Below are positions 10,243 through 21,067 of a stretch of 64,000 nt of DNA, in pieces; within the stretch, counting starts at the first letter, position 1; every line of letters starts with the position of its first letter. Both the position numbers and the translations under genes were made by a program. Under the pieces are notes generated by a model. That model was not told where the DNA came from and ran no database searches. It saw only the letters and a list, made by a program, of their open reading frames with translations. The DNA comes from Rhynchopus euleeides (lineage: Eukaryota; Euglenozoa; Diplonemea; Diplonemida; Diplonemidae), in the NCBI GenBank assembly GCA_963210315.1, contig OY723247.1, forward strand, positions 558,001 through 622,000, in the 5' to 3' direction.

Positions 10243-11039
10243 TGCCGCCGCAGGCCTGCTGTGCAGCAGGGTGTGCCGAGTGACCGGCTGAGATCAGCTG
10301 TCACGTCGCGGTGTGGAGACCTCGACGCTGTGGTATAGGTGTGGGTGTGGACGATCAGATGAACAGCAATCATCACACATCTGCGTGCCATTGTGCAATG
10401 CAGGGACGGGTCGAGAGGGGGGGGGGGGGGGGGAGAGACTGGGGATGCGGGGGGTGCGAATTTCAGCGGTCCTCTATAGCCTTGCCTGGGGTGAACGCTG
10501 AACATCTCCCACTCAGCGAACAGCAGGACAGTGGGTGTGGGCTGAGGAGCACCAGCCTTGCAGTCTTGGTTGGCATCCATACGTGCGTCAGGATGCATCA
10601 GAGGATGGGGAGGGGTGGGGGCAACGCGTGTGCACCATGTGGGGATGTGGCCTTGCTCTCGCAAGGTGGCCACACACCACTCCAGGTGCAGGGGTGTTGG
10701 TTGACGGGTGGGTGGGGTGTGATAGGTGGGGTCCTTGCAGGCACAGCAAGCAGGCGTTGTTTCTGTGGTTCTGCAATTAGGCGAAACCCGGGTAGTGCTT
10801 CAGTTGTTTGGCAGGGTGCGCTGGGGACACGCCTGAAGAAGGGATGCCTGGGTTCTTGCTGTGCCGTACAGAACCCCACCCACCCCACCCATCCCGACAC
10901 ACGACACTTGACACGTCATACACGCACATCGGAATGTCTCGAGTCAGACAGCAACTCTTCTTCTACCATCCTGAGTGGTGCCCGCCCTGCCACATCTCCG
11001 TCGCAGAGTTGTGTGGGGCAGACTATAAAAAAAGTGAAA
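10243..11039. other. Upstream of UXS1, no gene seen
   Basis: Contains a poly-G tract at about 10418-10435. The long plus-strand frame through here (10311-11276) reads through the MITE at 11040 and has low-complexity composition, so I do not call it a gene. Confidence 0.4.
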
Positions 11040-11148
11040 GGGGGCCCTCGCTACCAGTCACTGCTCGTCACAGCTCGTCAGTCAGTGAGGGGAAGCGGGC
11101 TGGAGCTCACTTTTTCTCACTCAGTCACACTTGGTAGCGAAGGCCCCC
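11040..11148. mobile_element. Small MITE (109 bp), GGGGGCCCTCGCTACCA subfamily
   Basis: Terminal inverted repeats GGGGGCC(C/T)TCGCTACCA and TGGTAGCGAAGGCCCCC, flanked by AAA on both sides (11037-11039 and 11149-11151). Near-identical 109-bp copies lie at 21959-22067 and 23500-23608. Non-coding; internal CAGTCA and TGACTG motifs allow most of it to fold into a hairpin. Confidence 0.85.
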
Positions 11149-11838
11149 AAAGGAATGAAATGAAATATAACAGTTGGAGTGGATACAGCAAGATGGGGTT
11201 TCGTCCGCAGACAGACAACCACACCAGACACTCATTTGTTCTTCCCATCAAAAGGAGGAACCACGGCATGGCGTAATGATATAAGTGGTACACAGTACGA
11301 TGTAAGCGGAAGGTTGTGCTGTGTTTCGAAATGCGCAGTTGCCCATCCCCCACCCAGAGGGCGGGAGGTGGGCACGCTATGTATCAGGGCACTGCGCATG
11401 TGGAGCAATCAAGAGAGGAAAGGGGAGGGGAAGCAAAAGACACACACCCCTTGCAGCACACCGCAGCAGGGCAGGACACGGTGGCAGGACTGCCTCAGGA
11501 AGGAGCGCAGGCACATGCAGCTTTCAGCCCATGTCGAGCAGGAGCCACTCAATGCACACGCGAACATGCACAGGGTATACACGCAATGAATACGCCTTGT
11601 TCATGTCGCCTTCGGGGTAGCACAGCCATGTGCCCTGCAAAGTTGCCAAGTGACAGGTGGGTATAGGCAAGGAAGGGGGACCTAAGCTGGGTCGTTGAAA
11701 CAATCTGCGCGCCTCCGAGTGCACATCGGGCAGTCGTGCGACGCGGTGTCAGGGTTCATACGCACGTGTCGGGGGGAGAAACAACATATTCCTACGCACA
11801 ACACAAGAGGTGCCTCTGCAGCAGCCTGGCGGCTGGGG

Positions 11839-13224
11839 TCAGCACTGGAAGGTCATCTCGTCGACGGAGATGGGGGAGGACCGGGAGGCGTACATCGCGA
11901 CGCCCTCCACGTCGTGCATGCCGGCAGGGAGTGCGGTGTCTTCGTTGCGTGCCTCTCCGTCCAGCAGCACCCGGAAGGTGCGGGCAACCCAGTCGAACTG
12001 CACCTCCACGTGGTGCCATGCCTTCGGGCGCACCGTCCAATCCCCAGACTTGTGCCAGCTGCTCCAGCGCCCGCCCGTCAGGGTGACGTAGCTCAGCTGC
12101 GAGTACCCGCCGTACACGAGGTACACCATGTCACCCGACTCCCCGCGCACCTGCACAATCAACTCCGAGCCGCCCTTCTCCGTCATTGCGTACATCCCGA
12201 AGGACGTACGCTGCATGGTGTAGCCCGTCTCGAAGTGCGCCGTTTGCCGCGTGCGCCGGAACACGAGTGCCCCGCTGCCCTCCTTGCTGCGCCGCGTGAT
12301 CTGCACATGCCGCCCCTGTGCGTTGCTGGGGCTGTCGAAGCTGTGTGTCTGCGAGGCACGGCACTGCGGGCTGGGGCCTGTGGGTGGCTGCGGCGGGCGG
12401 GGAACCGGTGCACGTGTCGTCACAGGGGGCATCGGGGTCGGTGGTGTCGGTGCGCGTGTGCGTGCCGGTGCACGTGTGCGTGCAGGAGCCGGCTCGGATG
12501 TGCGCGGGGTGCGTGTGCGTGTCGGTGGCTCGGGTGTCGGCTCAGGCGTCCGGGGTGCGGGCGGCGGCGTCACAGCAGGCCCAGGGGCACTGCCGTCGTT
12601 GCACAGGCCGGGGTTCTTCGTGAAGACAGAGGCGGCAGGCTCCACAAGACCACCAGCACCCTTCTCGTACGGGCGTGTCCCGACCCAGTAGCCCTGCCCG
12701 CGCTCACCGTACTGGCACCCGACCCACCACCACTCCCCCTGCCAGCCGAACGGCCCAGGGCCTGAGCACTTCTGCGCCGCACACCCCATGGCGTAGATGT
12801 TGGAGGACGCCATCTGTGTGTAGTGCGATGTGATGCCGCCCGTCGACCGGTCGCCCTCATAGTCGTAGTCGTCCTTCTCGTCCCACCACCCCTGCCCGAC
12901 GTGCCCGATGGTCCCGTCAGCAAGCTTGGCTGGGCAGGCAGACCCCGCACAGTACGCCAGGTTCTCACCCAGGAACTCGTAACCCCCGACGTCCTTGCGG
13001 TGCTTGTTCTGGTCAGAGTGCGGCCACTCCGGGTCGCAGCTGCGCAGCCAACTCGCCATGTTCCGCTCGATGTTGCTGTCCCACCGGATCCGGTTCATGT
13101 CCTTGGCAGGCGGGGATGTGGACGCACGCCACGTGTTGTGCTGGTCGAGAATCTTCTGCTGCCACTCGCCCAGCGTGCAGACCTCCCCCACCACTGCTGC
13201 ACCCAGCAACAGCGACACCGCCAT
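11839..13224 (-). CDS. Secreted CAP (SCP/PR-1) domain protein with C-terminal ConA-like domain, 461 aa
   Basis: Residues 1-16 form a short signal peptide (MAVSLLLGAAVVGEV). Residues ~20-185 are a CAP domain: HNTWR at 29-33, an acidic GENLAYC at 86-92, SHYTQM at 133-138 and a WWWVGCQY closing strand; these correspond to the HNxxR, GEN and HYTQ signatures of the family. Residues ~215-285 are a Pro/Thr/Arg-rich linker. Residues ~300-461 look like a ConA/LamG-type jelly roll (KAWHHVEVQFDWVARTFRVLLDGE). CAP proteins are secreted, often lipid-binding, and their action is lineage-specific. The same jelly-roll-plus-Pro/Thr architecture in the gene at 1-1612 hints at a shared surface function. Single exon; start chosen as the only Met that leaves a signal peptide. 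Confidence 0.88.
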   Translation of the reverse strand: MAVSLLLGAAVVGEVCTLGEWQQKILDQHNTWRASTSPPAKDMNRIRWDSNIERNMASWLRSCDPEWPHSDQNKHRKDVGGYEFLGENLAYCAGSACPAKLADGTIGHVGQGWWDEKDDYDYEGDRSTGGITSHYTQMASSNIYAMGCAAQKCSGPGPFGWQGEWWWVGCQYGERGQGYWVGTRPYEKGAGGLVEPAASVFTKNPGLCNDGSAPGPAVTPPPAPRTPEPTPEPPTRTRTPRTSEPAPARTRAPARTRAPTPPTPMPPVTTRAPVPRPPQPPTGPSPQCRASQTHSFDSPSNAQGRHVQITRRSKEGSGALVFRRTRQTAHFETGYTMQRTSFGMYAMTEKGGSELIVQVRGESGDMVYLVYGGYSQLSYVTLTGGRWSSWHKSGDWTVRPKAWHHVEVQFDWVARTFRVLLDGEARNEDTALPAGMHDVEGVAMYASRSSPISVDEMTFQC

Positions 13225-14233
13225 TGTATCAATGTATCAACTGCGAGCAAAGAACTGTTATGTGCGGGTGGGTGTTTTCCTGTGTGACAATAAACCCCAT
13301 AAGAAGTGGACTGCTGCACGCACGGCTTTGACAAACCAGCTGAAACCCAAACAGTGACGCGAGGCGCTGCGTCGGATGGGGCGGGAAGGTGTGAAAACAG
13401 GCGCCCTCCTTTCGTTACCGATGTAAAGGGCCGTGGTCTGTGTCGGGTCGTGCGGAGGTGGTGGGCTCCGGCCACCATCATACCCACGGGTTAGCTGAAC
13501 AAGACAACAACAGTGCGTCACACCGCACACTCCAGCCGTCTGAATGACAGAGGCAGGTGCGTGACAAATACGACGCACGTCCGCGACAAGGCACGGTGCG
13601 CTGTGGCAACCTGAGTTCACAGGACCACAACACGGAACGGGGAGGGTCAAGGGACAGTGCAGTTCAGGGGAAAGGTGCGGGCAAGGCAAAGCATTTCGAG
13701 GGTCCAGTCACAACAGCCAGAGCCGTGTGGGACGAGCACTCGCTGGCCGCATCACACGATGTGTGTACTGTGGTCGGGGCGCTAATTGGCGCGCCCCGTC
13801 GAATATCGAGAAGGAAAGAAACAGAGTTGAGCAATGCACCCCAACACCCTGCGACGCCTACCTGGTGGAGGCATGGGCAAGGGAGTTTGCAGTTTGGGGT
13901 TTGGCGGAAAAATAGTTAGTACCATGGCATAGTTGGCGGAGTGAAGCTTCCTTTCGGGAAGCCCCTTCAAATATAGATTTCACACGGCGTTGGCGGCTAG
14001 GCCAGCTGTGGGACACGATCACACCTCCCCACGCTTGGCTGCCTGGCTTTATGCATAGGCATAAGCCGGTTGCCCTCGCGTGGTTCGGCCTGCGAAGAAA
14101 AGCAAATCAAAAAGAATACGATCAGGACTGGTAGTTTGTCTGTGTGCAGATCTGGGAGGCGTGGGGCCGAACCACACCCCTCCCGCATCGTTGAGAGGAA
14201 CGGAACCATCCAGAGAACACAGGAAACGCCAAT
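13225..14233. other. Between CAP-domain gene and Cys-rich gene, no gene seen
   Basis: This contains the presumed promoter of the CAP gene and the 3' flank of the next. No frame has recognisable content. Confidence 0.4.
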
Positions 14234-14992
14234 CTACACGACGACGAACGGCCCATCAAGCGGCGACCGGGGCGTGGCCAGGATACCCTCCCACGGGCAC
14301 ACGGGGCAGACAGGCGCAGGGCCCTGCCCGCCCCTGCAGCTCGTTGCGCGGCACTGCCCGTCCCACACACACTTCCCGGTAGAGGTGGGGCAGGCGCCCT
14401 GGGTCATGTGCTGCTCGCAGTTCACGCCGTTCGCGTCAACACCGAATGCCAGGAACTCGGCGTCCTCCGCGCCAGGCAGGGTGATTATTGTCGACTCGCC
14501 ACGCGCCAGCTGCATGCGGAACGCGCCCATGGGGTGCACGTAGCTCTGCGTAGGCACCCCTGTCTCGAACCGCGGGGCGCAGTGGCTGCGCGTCCACCCC
14601 GGGGTGATGCTCAGCAGCCCAGGCACACCACCCTGGTACTTCGTGGCGCAGCTCTGCGGGCATGAGTAGAAGAAGACCCACGCGTCGCACACATCCCGCA
14701 CCCGTGCCGAGTTGGGGCAGGTGAACTTCACTTCCATCCCCACGGGAAGCTGCCAGCTGCCCATCACCACCGGCAGCAGCTCGAGGAACGCCGGCGGCGA
14801 CCGGAGGCGAGACCCCGGCAGGTTGGGCCACGCATCCACACCATCGGCAAGCAGCGCCAGGTTGACCCGCGTGCCGCGCGACGACACAGACGATCCCCCC
14901 ACCTGCTGCATCTGGATAAGGTTTTCCTCCGCCACACCCACGGCCACCGCCACCGACGAGATGGCCAGCAGAGACAGGGCACGTGCCGTCAT
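14234..14992 (-). CDS. Cys-rich secreted protein of unknown function, 252 aa
   Basis: The N-terminus MTARALSLLAISSVAVAVGVA is a clear signal peptide. The mature part has many cysteines, several in short motifs (CPNS, CDAW, CPQSC, CAPRF, then CEQHM, CPTSTGKCVWDGQCRATSC and CPVCPW near the C-terminus), pointing to disulfide-bonded extracellular modules. I do not recognise the family. The middle segment (residues ~70-190) could be a small beta-rich domain. The frame is closed at 14234, and GC-rich codon use matches the neighbouring host genes, so I consider it real. Confidence 0.68.
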   Translation of the reverse strand: MTARALSLLAISSVAVAVGVAEENLIQMQQVGGSSVSSRGTRVNLALLADGVDAWPNLPGSRLRSPPAFLELLPVVMGSWQLPVGMEVKFTCPNSARVRDVCDAWVFFYSCPQSCATKYQGGVPGLLSITPGWTRSHCAPRFETGVPTQSYVHPMGAFRMQLARGESTIITLPGAEDAEFLAFGVDANGVNCEQHMTQGACPTSTGKCVWDGQCRATSCRGGQGPAPVCPVCPWEGILATPRSPLDGPFVVV

Positions 14993-15120
14993 TTTGTGGT
15001 AGGTACTTTTGTGTATTGGAATCTAGTAGCGAGAGAGTGGGGGCAGTGCGACCGTACGGCATTGATGCCCAATGCGACAATGTGTGTTGCGAGAGGGCAC
15101 GACGCGCTGGCAGAAATCTC

Positions 15121-15364
15121 CTGAACCGGTTTGAAAACAGTAACCGGTTCCTTGGGAACCGGTTTGGGAACCGGTTGAAATCACAACGGCAAACCGGTTA
15201 CTGACAAATCCGAACCGGTTGAGGACAGGTTCAGAACCGGCTGGGACCGGTTCTGAAACTGGCAAAAACCGGTTCGTGAACCGGTTTGCAGGAACCGGTT
15301 TCAGAACCGGTTCGAGAACCGGTTCACGAACCGGTTCCAGAACCGGTTCTGAAACCGGTTCCCC
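15121..15364. repeat. AACCGGTT tandem satellite, block 1
   Basis: About 20 copies of the palindrome AACCGGTT or a close variant, at irregular 8-18 bp spacing, usually as GAACCGGTTC. A second block is at 17341-17541. Confidence 0.9.
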
Positions 15365-15372
15365 CAGTCCTG

Positions 15373-15535
15373 ACCGGATTTCTATAGGGGGACCCTTTCG
15401 AATTTTTTTTTCGGGGGGGTAAATTGAACGTTTTTGGCCATTTGAAGCCACTGCGACCATTCCCGGGCCTCGGAAATCAGATTCTTGCCCCTCAAATGCG
15501 GCACCGGTCCGGACGAAAATCCGGACCGGAACCGC
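15373..15535. repeat. ~160 bp dispersed repeat, inverted copy at 20890-21038
   Basis: The segment from GGATTTCTATAGGGGGACCC through the TTTGGCCATTTGAAGCCACT stretch to the GGACGAAAATCCGGAC end recurs in reverse complement at 20890-21038, with a few differences. A short piece with GAAAAGGGTCCCCCTAT also lies at about 42228-42245. Confidence 0.8.
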
Positions 15536-15539
15536 AGGT

Positions 15540-16005
15540 ACCGCATGCAGCCGCCCCAGCGCCGCCCTCCCCACCCCCCTCCCCAGCCTGTCCCAGAAGA
15601 GGTCGCTTTTCCCATTGGTGCCTGCCTATGTATTGCCTCTGTTGTGCCTGCGCCTGTGCCTCCCTGCCCTGTATTTTTTTACCCTCACGGGTATCACGAT
15701 ACAGGGCAGTCCACCCCCTCCCCCCAAAAATCGTTCGCATCATCTTGGCGCCCATTCCTTCCACTTTCTGGATGTGTTTGGTATTTCCGAACGGAATTTT
15801 CCAGCGTCAAGACTGATACCTCGCCGTTTTAGAGTCAGTCACTTCTACCGCCGCTGCGATTTGCGATACGGTAGTTGTGCAGAAATGCTAACATTTAATT
15901 TGCTCTGTGGAACCTGGACTGCACCTTCTGGGCTGTGAGTCTGTAGATAGTTGGACAGTTGCGGAACCCATCCTTTGTGTGCCTCCGACTTGAGGAGCTG
16001 TCGAC
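15540..16005. other. No gene seen
   Basis: Non-repetitive sequence between two repeats. I see no supported coding frame. Confidence 0.35.
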
Positions 16006-16292
16006 TTCAGAACCAAGGTTCAGAACGAAGATGACGACCTGCTGTGAGCTGCAAACCTTCTTGACACACCTACCGTACCTGCATTACACTCGTGGTAATT
16101 CCATACCCCTGGAAACAGGAGACCACCGTCTGTTCACAGATGGTCTTGAGCGTGGTAGCCATCTTTGCTATGGAGTCACGATTAAGTCTTTGTGGTCACG
16201 TGGGCCCATGAGCAGCGGATACACTTGGAGTGGAGGGAGGGGGTGCGGTTCTGGAAAAGCGGGTCTGAATCTGGTCAAGGACGACTGAGGGC
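16006..16292. repeat. ~290 bp direct repeat, copy 1
   Basis: Shares with 17015-17316 the blocks TGCTGTGAGCTGC, CTTGACACACCT, GTGGTAGCCATCTTTGCTAT, CCCATGAGCAGCGGATACA and GGGTGCGGTTCTGGA in the same order and spacing; about 75-80% alike by eye. No recognisable coding content. Confidence 0.75.
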
Positions 16293-17014
16293 TTCAGTTC
16301 GAGTTTAATGTGGGTCCAAGGGTACACAGGAGATCACTGCTTGCATATTCAACCTGCTTGTCATCCTCTGGTTACTGTTCAACGGCTCGAACTCCTCGAC
16401 TTTCCTTGGCTGACTGAAATGAAACAATACGTATGCTGCTATTGTGTTGTTCCCCTGACAGAGGAACACAAGGGAAGGGTACTGCAGCTGTCCACGAAGT
16501 GGCTCGACGTAGCCACCTCACGCTGCCTAGAGGGTCGGTTCAGGTTGAAGCAGAGCAATTAAGTGTTAGGGGGATGCCTTTGGTCAAGGCCTTTTCTAAA
16601 AAAATTGACCCACGGCGCCTGTGTTGTAGCTCGGTCTACGCCAGGTTCCACACCCCGTCATCGCAAAACGTACACATACACAGAGGCAGGCCTCTGTGGT
16701 ACGGGAGCATGATGGGAGTAAATTTTGCCTTTTGGTCAAAAAGGCGCCTTTTTAGAATAAATTGACCCGCAGGGTGGCTGAGTCTTATCAGACAGGCCGA
16801 CCTATGTTGATCAATGGAACCACACAACCTGTTCAACCTGCAAACCACCCGGGGTGGCGGCTGAGTCCTCACCCCTGCCGTAGCATGAGATAAGCCGACG
16901 TCGACCTCCGCTCCGGTCTCTCAACAACGGTCGTCACCAGTTGAACCGCGTCTGGGAAAGCCTGATCTTTGGATCTGGCCTCCCTGTTGTCACTGTGATT
17001 CGAAGAACTGTGGG

Positions 17015-17316
17015 GTTCAGAACCAAGGATGAGGAACTGCTGTGAGCTGCACACTCTCTTGACACACCTGCACGTATCTGCGTTACACTCGTGGGAAACC
17101 CGAACCCTGTATTTATACAGGAGACTTCCATCTGGGACAGTTTCTGTTCCAGATGAGCTTTGACAGTGGTAGCCATCTTTGCTATGGAGCCATCGTCATT
17201 GCTATCGTCGTCAGTCGGACCCATGAGCAGCGGATACAATTGGTGTGGAAGGAGAGGGTGCGGTTCTGGATCAGTAGGTCTGAATCTGACACTGGGACTG
17301 AAACCCATAGGTCTGA
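17015..17316. repeat. ~290 bp direct repeat, copy 2
   Basis: Diverged direct copy of 16006-16292; see that entry for the shared blocks. It is followed directly by the second AACCGGTT satellite block. Confidence 0.75.
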
Positions 17317-17340
17317 GATGACTCAGTGCGGGTCAGGTCC

Positions 17341-17541
17341 GTATACCGGTCCACCGACCGGTACACGGCCAACCGGTCGGGACCCACTTTGCCCGGTTCG
17401 CAAATGTCGGTTCTGGAACCGGTTCACCGGCGGAACCGGTTTACCGGTGAACCGGTTCGTCCGAACCGGTTCTGGAACCGGTTCCACCGAACCGGTTCGC
17501 CGGTGAACCGGTTCCGCCGAACCGGTTCCAGAACCGGTTCA
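17341..17541. repeat. AACCGGTT tandem satellite, block 2
   Basis: Same palindromic core as block 1, here mixed with ACCGGTGAACCGGTTC variants. It follows the second 290-bp repeat and precedes a poly-G region (17570-17680). Confidence 0.9.
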
Positions 17542-17659
17542 GCCCGTGCCAGCGCGTCGTGGGAGAGAGGTGGGGGGGGGGGGGGGGGCAGGGGCTGGGG
17601 TAATTTTCTGGGGGGTCGTGAACGTCGGGGGGGGGGGGGGGGTAGGGGGTAGGGGGGGG

Positions 17660-18666
17660 TAGGGGGGGCTAATTCAACCCAAAAAACGGGAGTAAACCCC
17701 ACTTTTTCAGGGAGCACCCCTAAACATGAAATCAATGCTACAAACCGACCCAAACCAGTCCAGAAACGTGTTTCTGGGGGGTTTTGGTGACCTGTGTGGC
17801 CCAGAGAGGCCCAGAAACGCGATTTTTTTCAGTTGGCACAGATGTGGTACCAGATGCGGTACCTGAATGGCCCGAGAAAAACAGCCGGCGGGCACTCCTT
17901 TCTGCAGGCACTGCGGCTTGACGTCATATGTCACCATTGCATCAATGTAGTCATGATTGAGCCACTTCGATAGTGTTCCGCCCCCTTCACAGTTTTTAAG
18001 ATCGGCAAGGTGTGTTTATCGTGGTTGGCGTGCCACCGTACCTTTTTCACGTACCCCAATGCTGGCTGGCACGACATGAACTGCGCCAGCCACTCCGGTG
18101 CATCTCCCGGAGGAGGGAGACGAGCTTCTCCTCGAGAAGGAAAACGTTCTCGATCCGAGTGGCGCTCAGCTCACCAGCAGGTTCCTTGTCATTTGCCTTC
18201 AATTATTTGAGGGCGTAGCCGCCCCATTAGAATGGCAAGGGCCGCTAGTTGATTACTCTCAATGAGACTCTACCAGGGATACCAACCTTCTCAGTGCAAA
18301 CACGAGTGCACTTTGGCCTCTGCCCCCACCTCGCGGTGCTGCTTGTCGCCCCTCGGTACATGGTGCTGTTACATCGATCCGCGTCATCAAGTAGAGCTTG
18401 ACCGATGAACCATTCGGTTGCTTCGACTACAGGTTTCGCTGTATGTTGCAAGCAGCCGCTGTAAACTGGCACAGCACCGGTACCACATCTGTGCCAAAAA
18501 ATTGGAGACGCAAAAAATGAGCTTTCCGGGGGGAATTTGGGCCTATTTCGGGCAGATACCGGATTTCCGGGGTGATATGGGGTGTTTCTGGCCTTTTGGT
18601 GCCCTTGGGGGCCTCTCTGCGGCGAAGTTGAAAATTTGGGTTTACTCCCGGTTTTAGCCCCCCCTA
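17660..18666. mobile_element. Foldback element (~1 kb) with ~200 bp inverted arms
   Basis: Left end TAGGGGGGGCTAA and right end TTAGCCCCCCCTA are complementary; ACGGGAGTAAACCC follows the left end and its complement precedes the right end. The inner edges of the arms also match (TTGGCACAGATGTGGTACC near 17836 against GGTACCACATCTGTGCCAA near 18485). The target duplication is unclear because of flanking G/C runs. No coding frame is recognised inside. Confidence 0.65.
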
Positions 18667-18852
18667 GGCATAGTGCCCCAAACATATGTTTTGGGCCAGA
18701 ATATTCCAGAATATTTTTTTATGTTTGCAACTTTCAAAAAATATTTTCAAAAATATTTTTGCCAAAAAATATTCCAAAATATTTTTTCTATGCTCAGCAA
18801 AAAATGGATTTTTTGCTGAAAAAAATTTCCGGCCAATTTTATGGCCGGAAGT

Positions 18853-19004
18853 GGGCCCACCCACGACGGGAGGAAAAAAGAGTGAACGGGCAGCATGCCG
18901 TTCCTCTTTTTCCCCCCGTGAGGGTGGGCCCCCCCCTGCCAGGCAAGGTGAAAAAATGAAGAAACGGGCAGCATGCCGTTCTACATTTTTCCTTGCAAGG
19001 CAGG
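18853..19004. repeat. Twin hairpins with identical apical palindrome
   Basis: Two adjacent long hairpins (about 18853-18931 and 18935-19004) each carry AACGGGCAGCATGCCGTT at the tip, followed down the stem by an A-rich/T-rich arm pair and a GC-rich base (GGGCCCACCC with GGGTGGGCCC; CCTGCC with GGCAGG). An AT-rich tract of AAATATTTT motifs (18690-18840) precedes them. Confidence 0.75.
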
Positions 19005-20349
19005 GAGGGCGCCCCCCATGCCAGACAGCAGCCACCCCTGCAGGGGCAACAACTGACGGGCATGGGGGAACGAGGTGGGTCTGGACCCGACACCGCCACC
19101 ACACGCGCAGTGCACCTTTCGGATACACTGTCGTGAGTGGGGTGTGGGCAGTTCCCCTATCCTGTGAGCTCCTTTCGGACGAAGAGGTGCAGCGGTTATC
19201 TGCAACCTTCGTCCTGGACTTGCCTCGGGGGGAACGCCACGGTTTACCGCGGGTCCCGACGAGGGCACTCAGGCAGGATCTTCACGCCACCCCGCACCGA
19301 GGTCCCTTCTCACGCGGCGTGTCTCCCAGGTTCATGGCGGCGTCATCAGGTCAGGCTTTGTAGTCTCTACACCATCAGTAGTAAGGGAAATCCTAAAACC
19401 ATACATGAAATCCACCTTTTGGGCCGCTGGTGTACGAGGCTTGTTCCTCCAATTGAATCATGTTTGCTGTGTCAGGCAATATCAATACAGCCGCTGAAAG
19501 AAGTCGAGGTGTTGTGGATCTGCTGCTCACAGGAAGGATTCAGGGTGGATCACAAGACTGACCACCCTCTTTCCTTTGTCAAGTACCCTGTAAAACATCA
19601 GAACACCAAGTATCTTTCAACACTACATGTTCAAGAGTGGAATCAGTGGAATCGGAAGGGGTCACACCCGACCACACGGACACAGTTCCCGCGACTAATA
19701 AATGCCGAGAGTTCCGGTGTCCGACCACCTGGTATTACTTGGCTCCATCCACCCAGTCATTACGAGGGGGCGTCCCTTGAAGCCAGTTCCGCAGAACTCA
19801 GACCCCCCTTAAAACCAATGTCCTGTGTAGACAACTACTTAGCCTGCCTGATGACGACACCAATTCGCTGGGAGAGACGCCGCGGTCCAGGACCCCAATG
19901 GGGATGACGTGGCATTGTTTGACCGAATCGGTTGTGTAAGTGTGTAGCCCCCTCCGCCCTCTGTCCCTCCCCCCAGGGTGGTGTGTGGAGGCGAGAAGCG
20001 CAAACAGCAGCAATGCAGGCATAGCAAAAAGTGGATCCCTGCAGGTAGACCCTCGGGGTACATCCCTATCATCGGGTCACCTGAAATTTCCCAATTTGAA
20101 AATCTGCAACAAGGCAACACGCGATGGGACTGGGCACATGACCTTGCACAGGGGTGGGGGGCAGAAGGCAGGGGGTGGGGTTGCGGTTGGGGTCGGTATA
20201 GCGTTTGAATACTTGAGTTTGTCTGAATTTCGCACAAGAGACGACCCGAACCTCATTTGGCCGATTTTCTCCCCACAACCCCGATTTGGAGGCAACCCTC
20301 ATTGGCTTGATTTTTGGGGTCGCATGAGGGAACTCGGGGTGGAAACTCG
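19005..20349. other. No supported gene
   Basis: A 256-codon plus-strand frame (19137-19907) is present but has no recognisable motif and unbiased codon use. The rest is anonymous sequence. Confidence 0.4.
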
Positions 20350-20513
20350 AACATGATGATGTTGGTCGTCTGGTTATGTCAAGTTTATTAGACTTACCTA
20401 GGGTACCCCGAGAGAATGTCACCCCCCCCTCCTCGGCCTCCGCTTGGGGGGTGACATTCTCACGAACATGATGACGTTGCTCTTCTGGTTATGTCTAATT
20501 TATTCGACTTAAC
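20350..20513. repeat. Hairpin between two ~48 bp direct repeats
   Basis: The direct repeats share AACATGATGA, TCTGGTTATGTC, TTTATT and GACTTA (20350-20398 and 20465-20513). Between them is a perfect stem GAGAATGTCACCCCCC / GGGGGGTGACATTCTC (20412-20461). A similar half-site, CGAGAGAACGTCACCCCCC, occurs near 36068. Confidence 0.8.
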
Positions 20514-20889
20514 GTGTATGCAAGCAGGCTGGGGTTTCGGGCAGAAAAATGGCGAACATTGTCTGGAAACCCCGAAAAACCACCCAGAAATGGCCAGAAC
20601 CCGGTTTTTGGGCCCATTTTCCACCCAGGAACACGTTTTTGGGCCTCTGTGAAAAATCGATATTTTTGGGATTTTTCGCGATTTTCGCCAACTACTCGCC
20701 AAGCCAAAAAATCGATTTTTGGCTGGGAAATGCAACAAATCAACGAATTAGGCCGTTTTAACCCCTTTCGTGCACTTTTTGGTTTCAGAAGGGTTTATGG
20801 GGTGTCCATAACGGCCCTTGGCACAAATCCTTTGGACCCAGACCGCAGCTTCGGGGGTCATTTTTTGGCGCGAATTTTTCGGATTTTCG

Positions 20890-21038
20890 TCCGGACCGGT
20901 ACCGCATTTGAGGGGCAAAAATCTGATTTCCGAGGCCCGGGAATGCTCGCAGTGGCTTCAAATGGCCAAAAACGTTCAATTTACCCCTTCCCCAAAAAAA
21001 ATTCGAAAAGGGTCCCCCTATAAATCGCCGGATTAGGA
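20890..21038. repeat. ~160 bp dispersed repeat, inverted copy of 15373-15535
   Basis: Reverse-complement match over the GTCCGGACCGGTACCGCATT to GGGTCCCCCTATAAATC span. Confidence 0.8.
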
Positions 21039-21067
21039 AGGTTTTTTCCAAAATATTTTTATATTTT

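Noticed and set aside
10311-11276. 321-codon plus-strand frame
   Set aside because: Runs through a G-run and a MITE; no motif.
19137-19907. 256-codon plus-strand frame
   Set aside because: No recognisable motif and no codon bias; kept only as a possibility.
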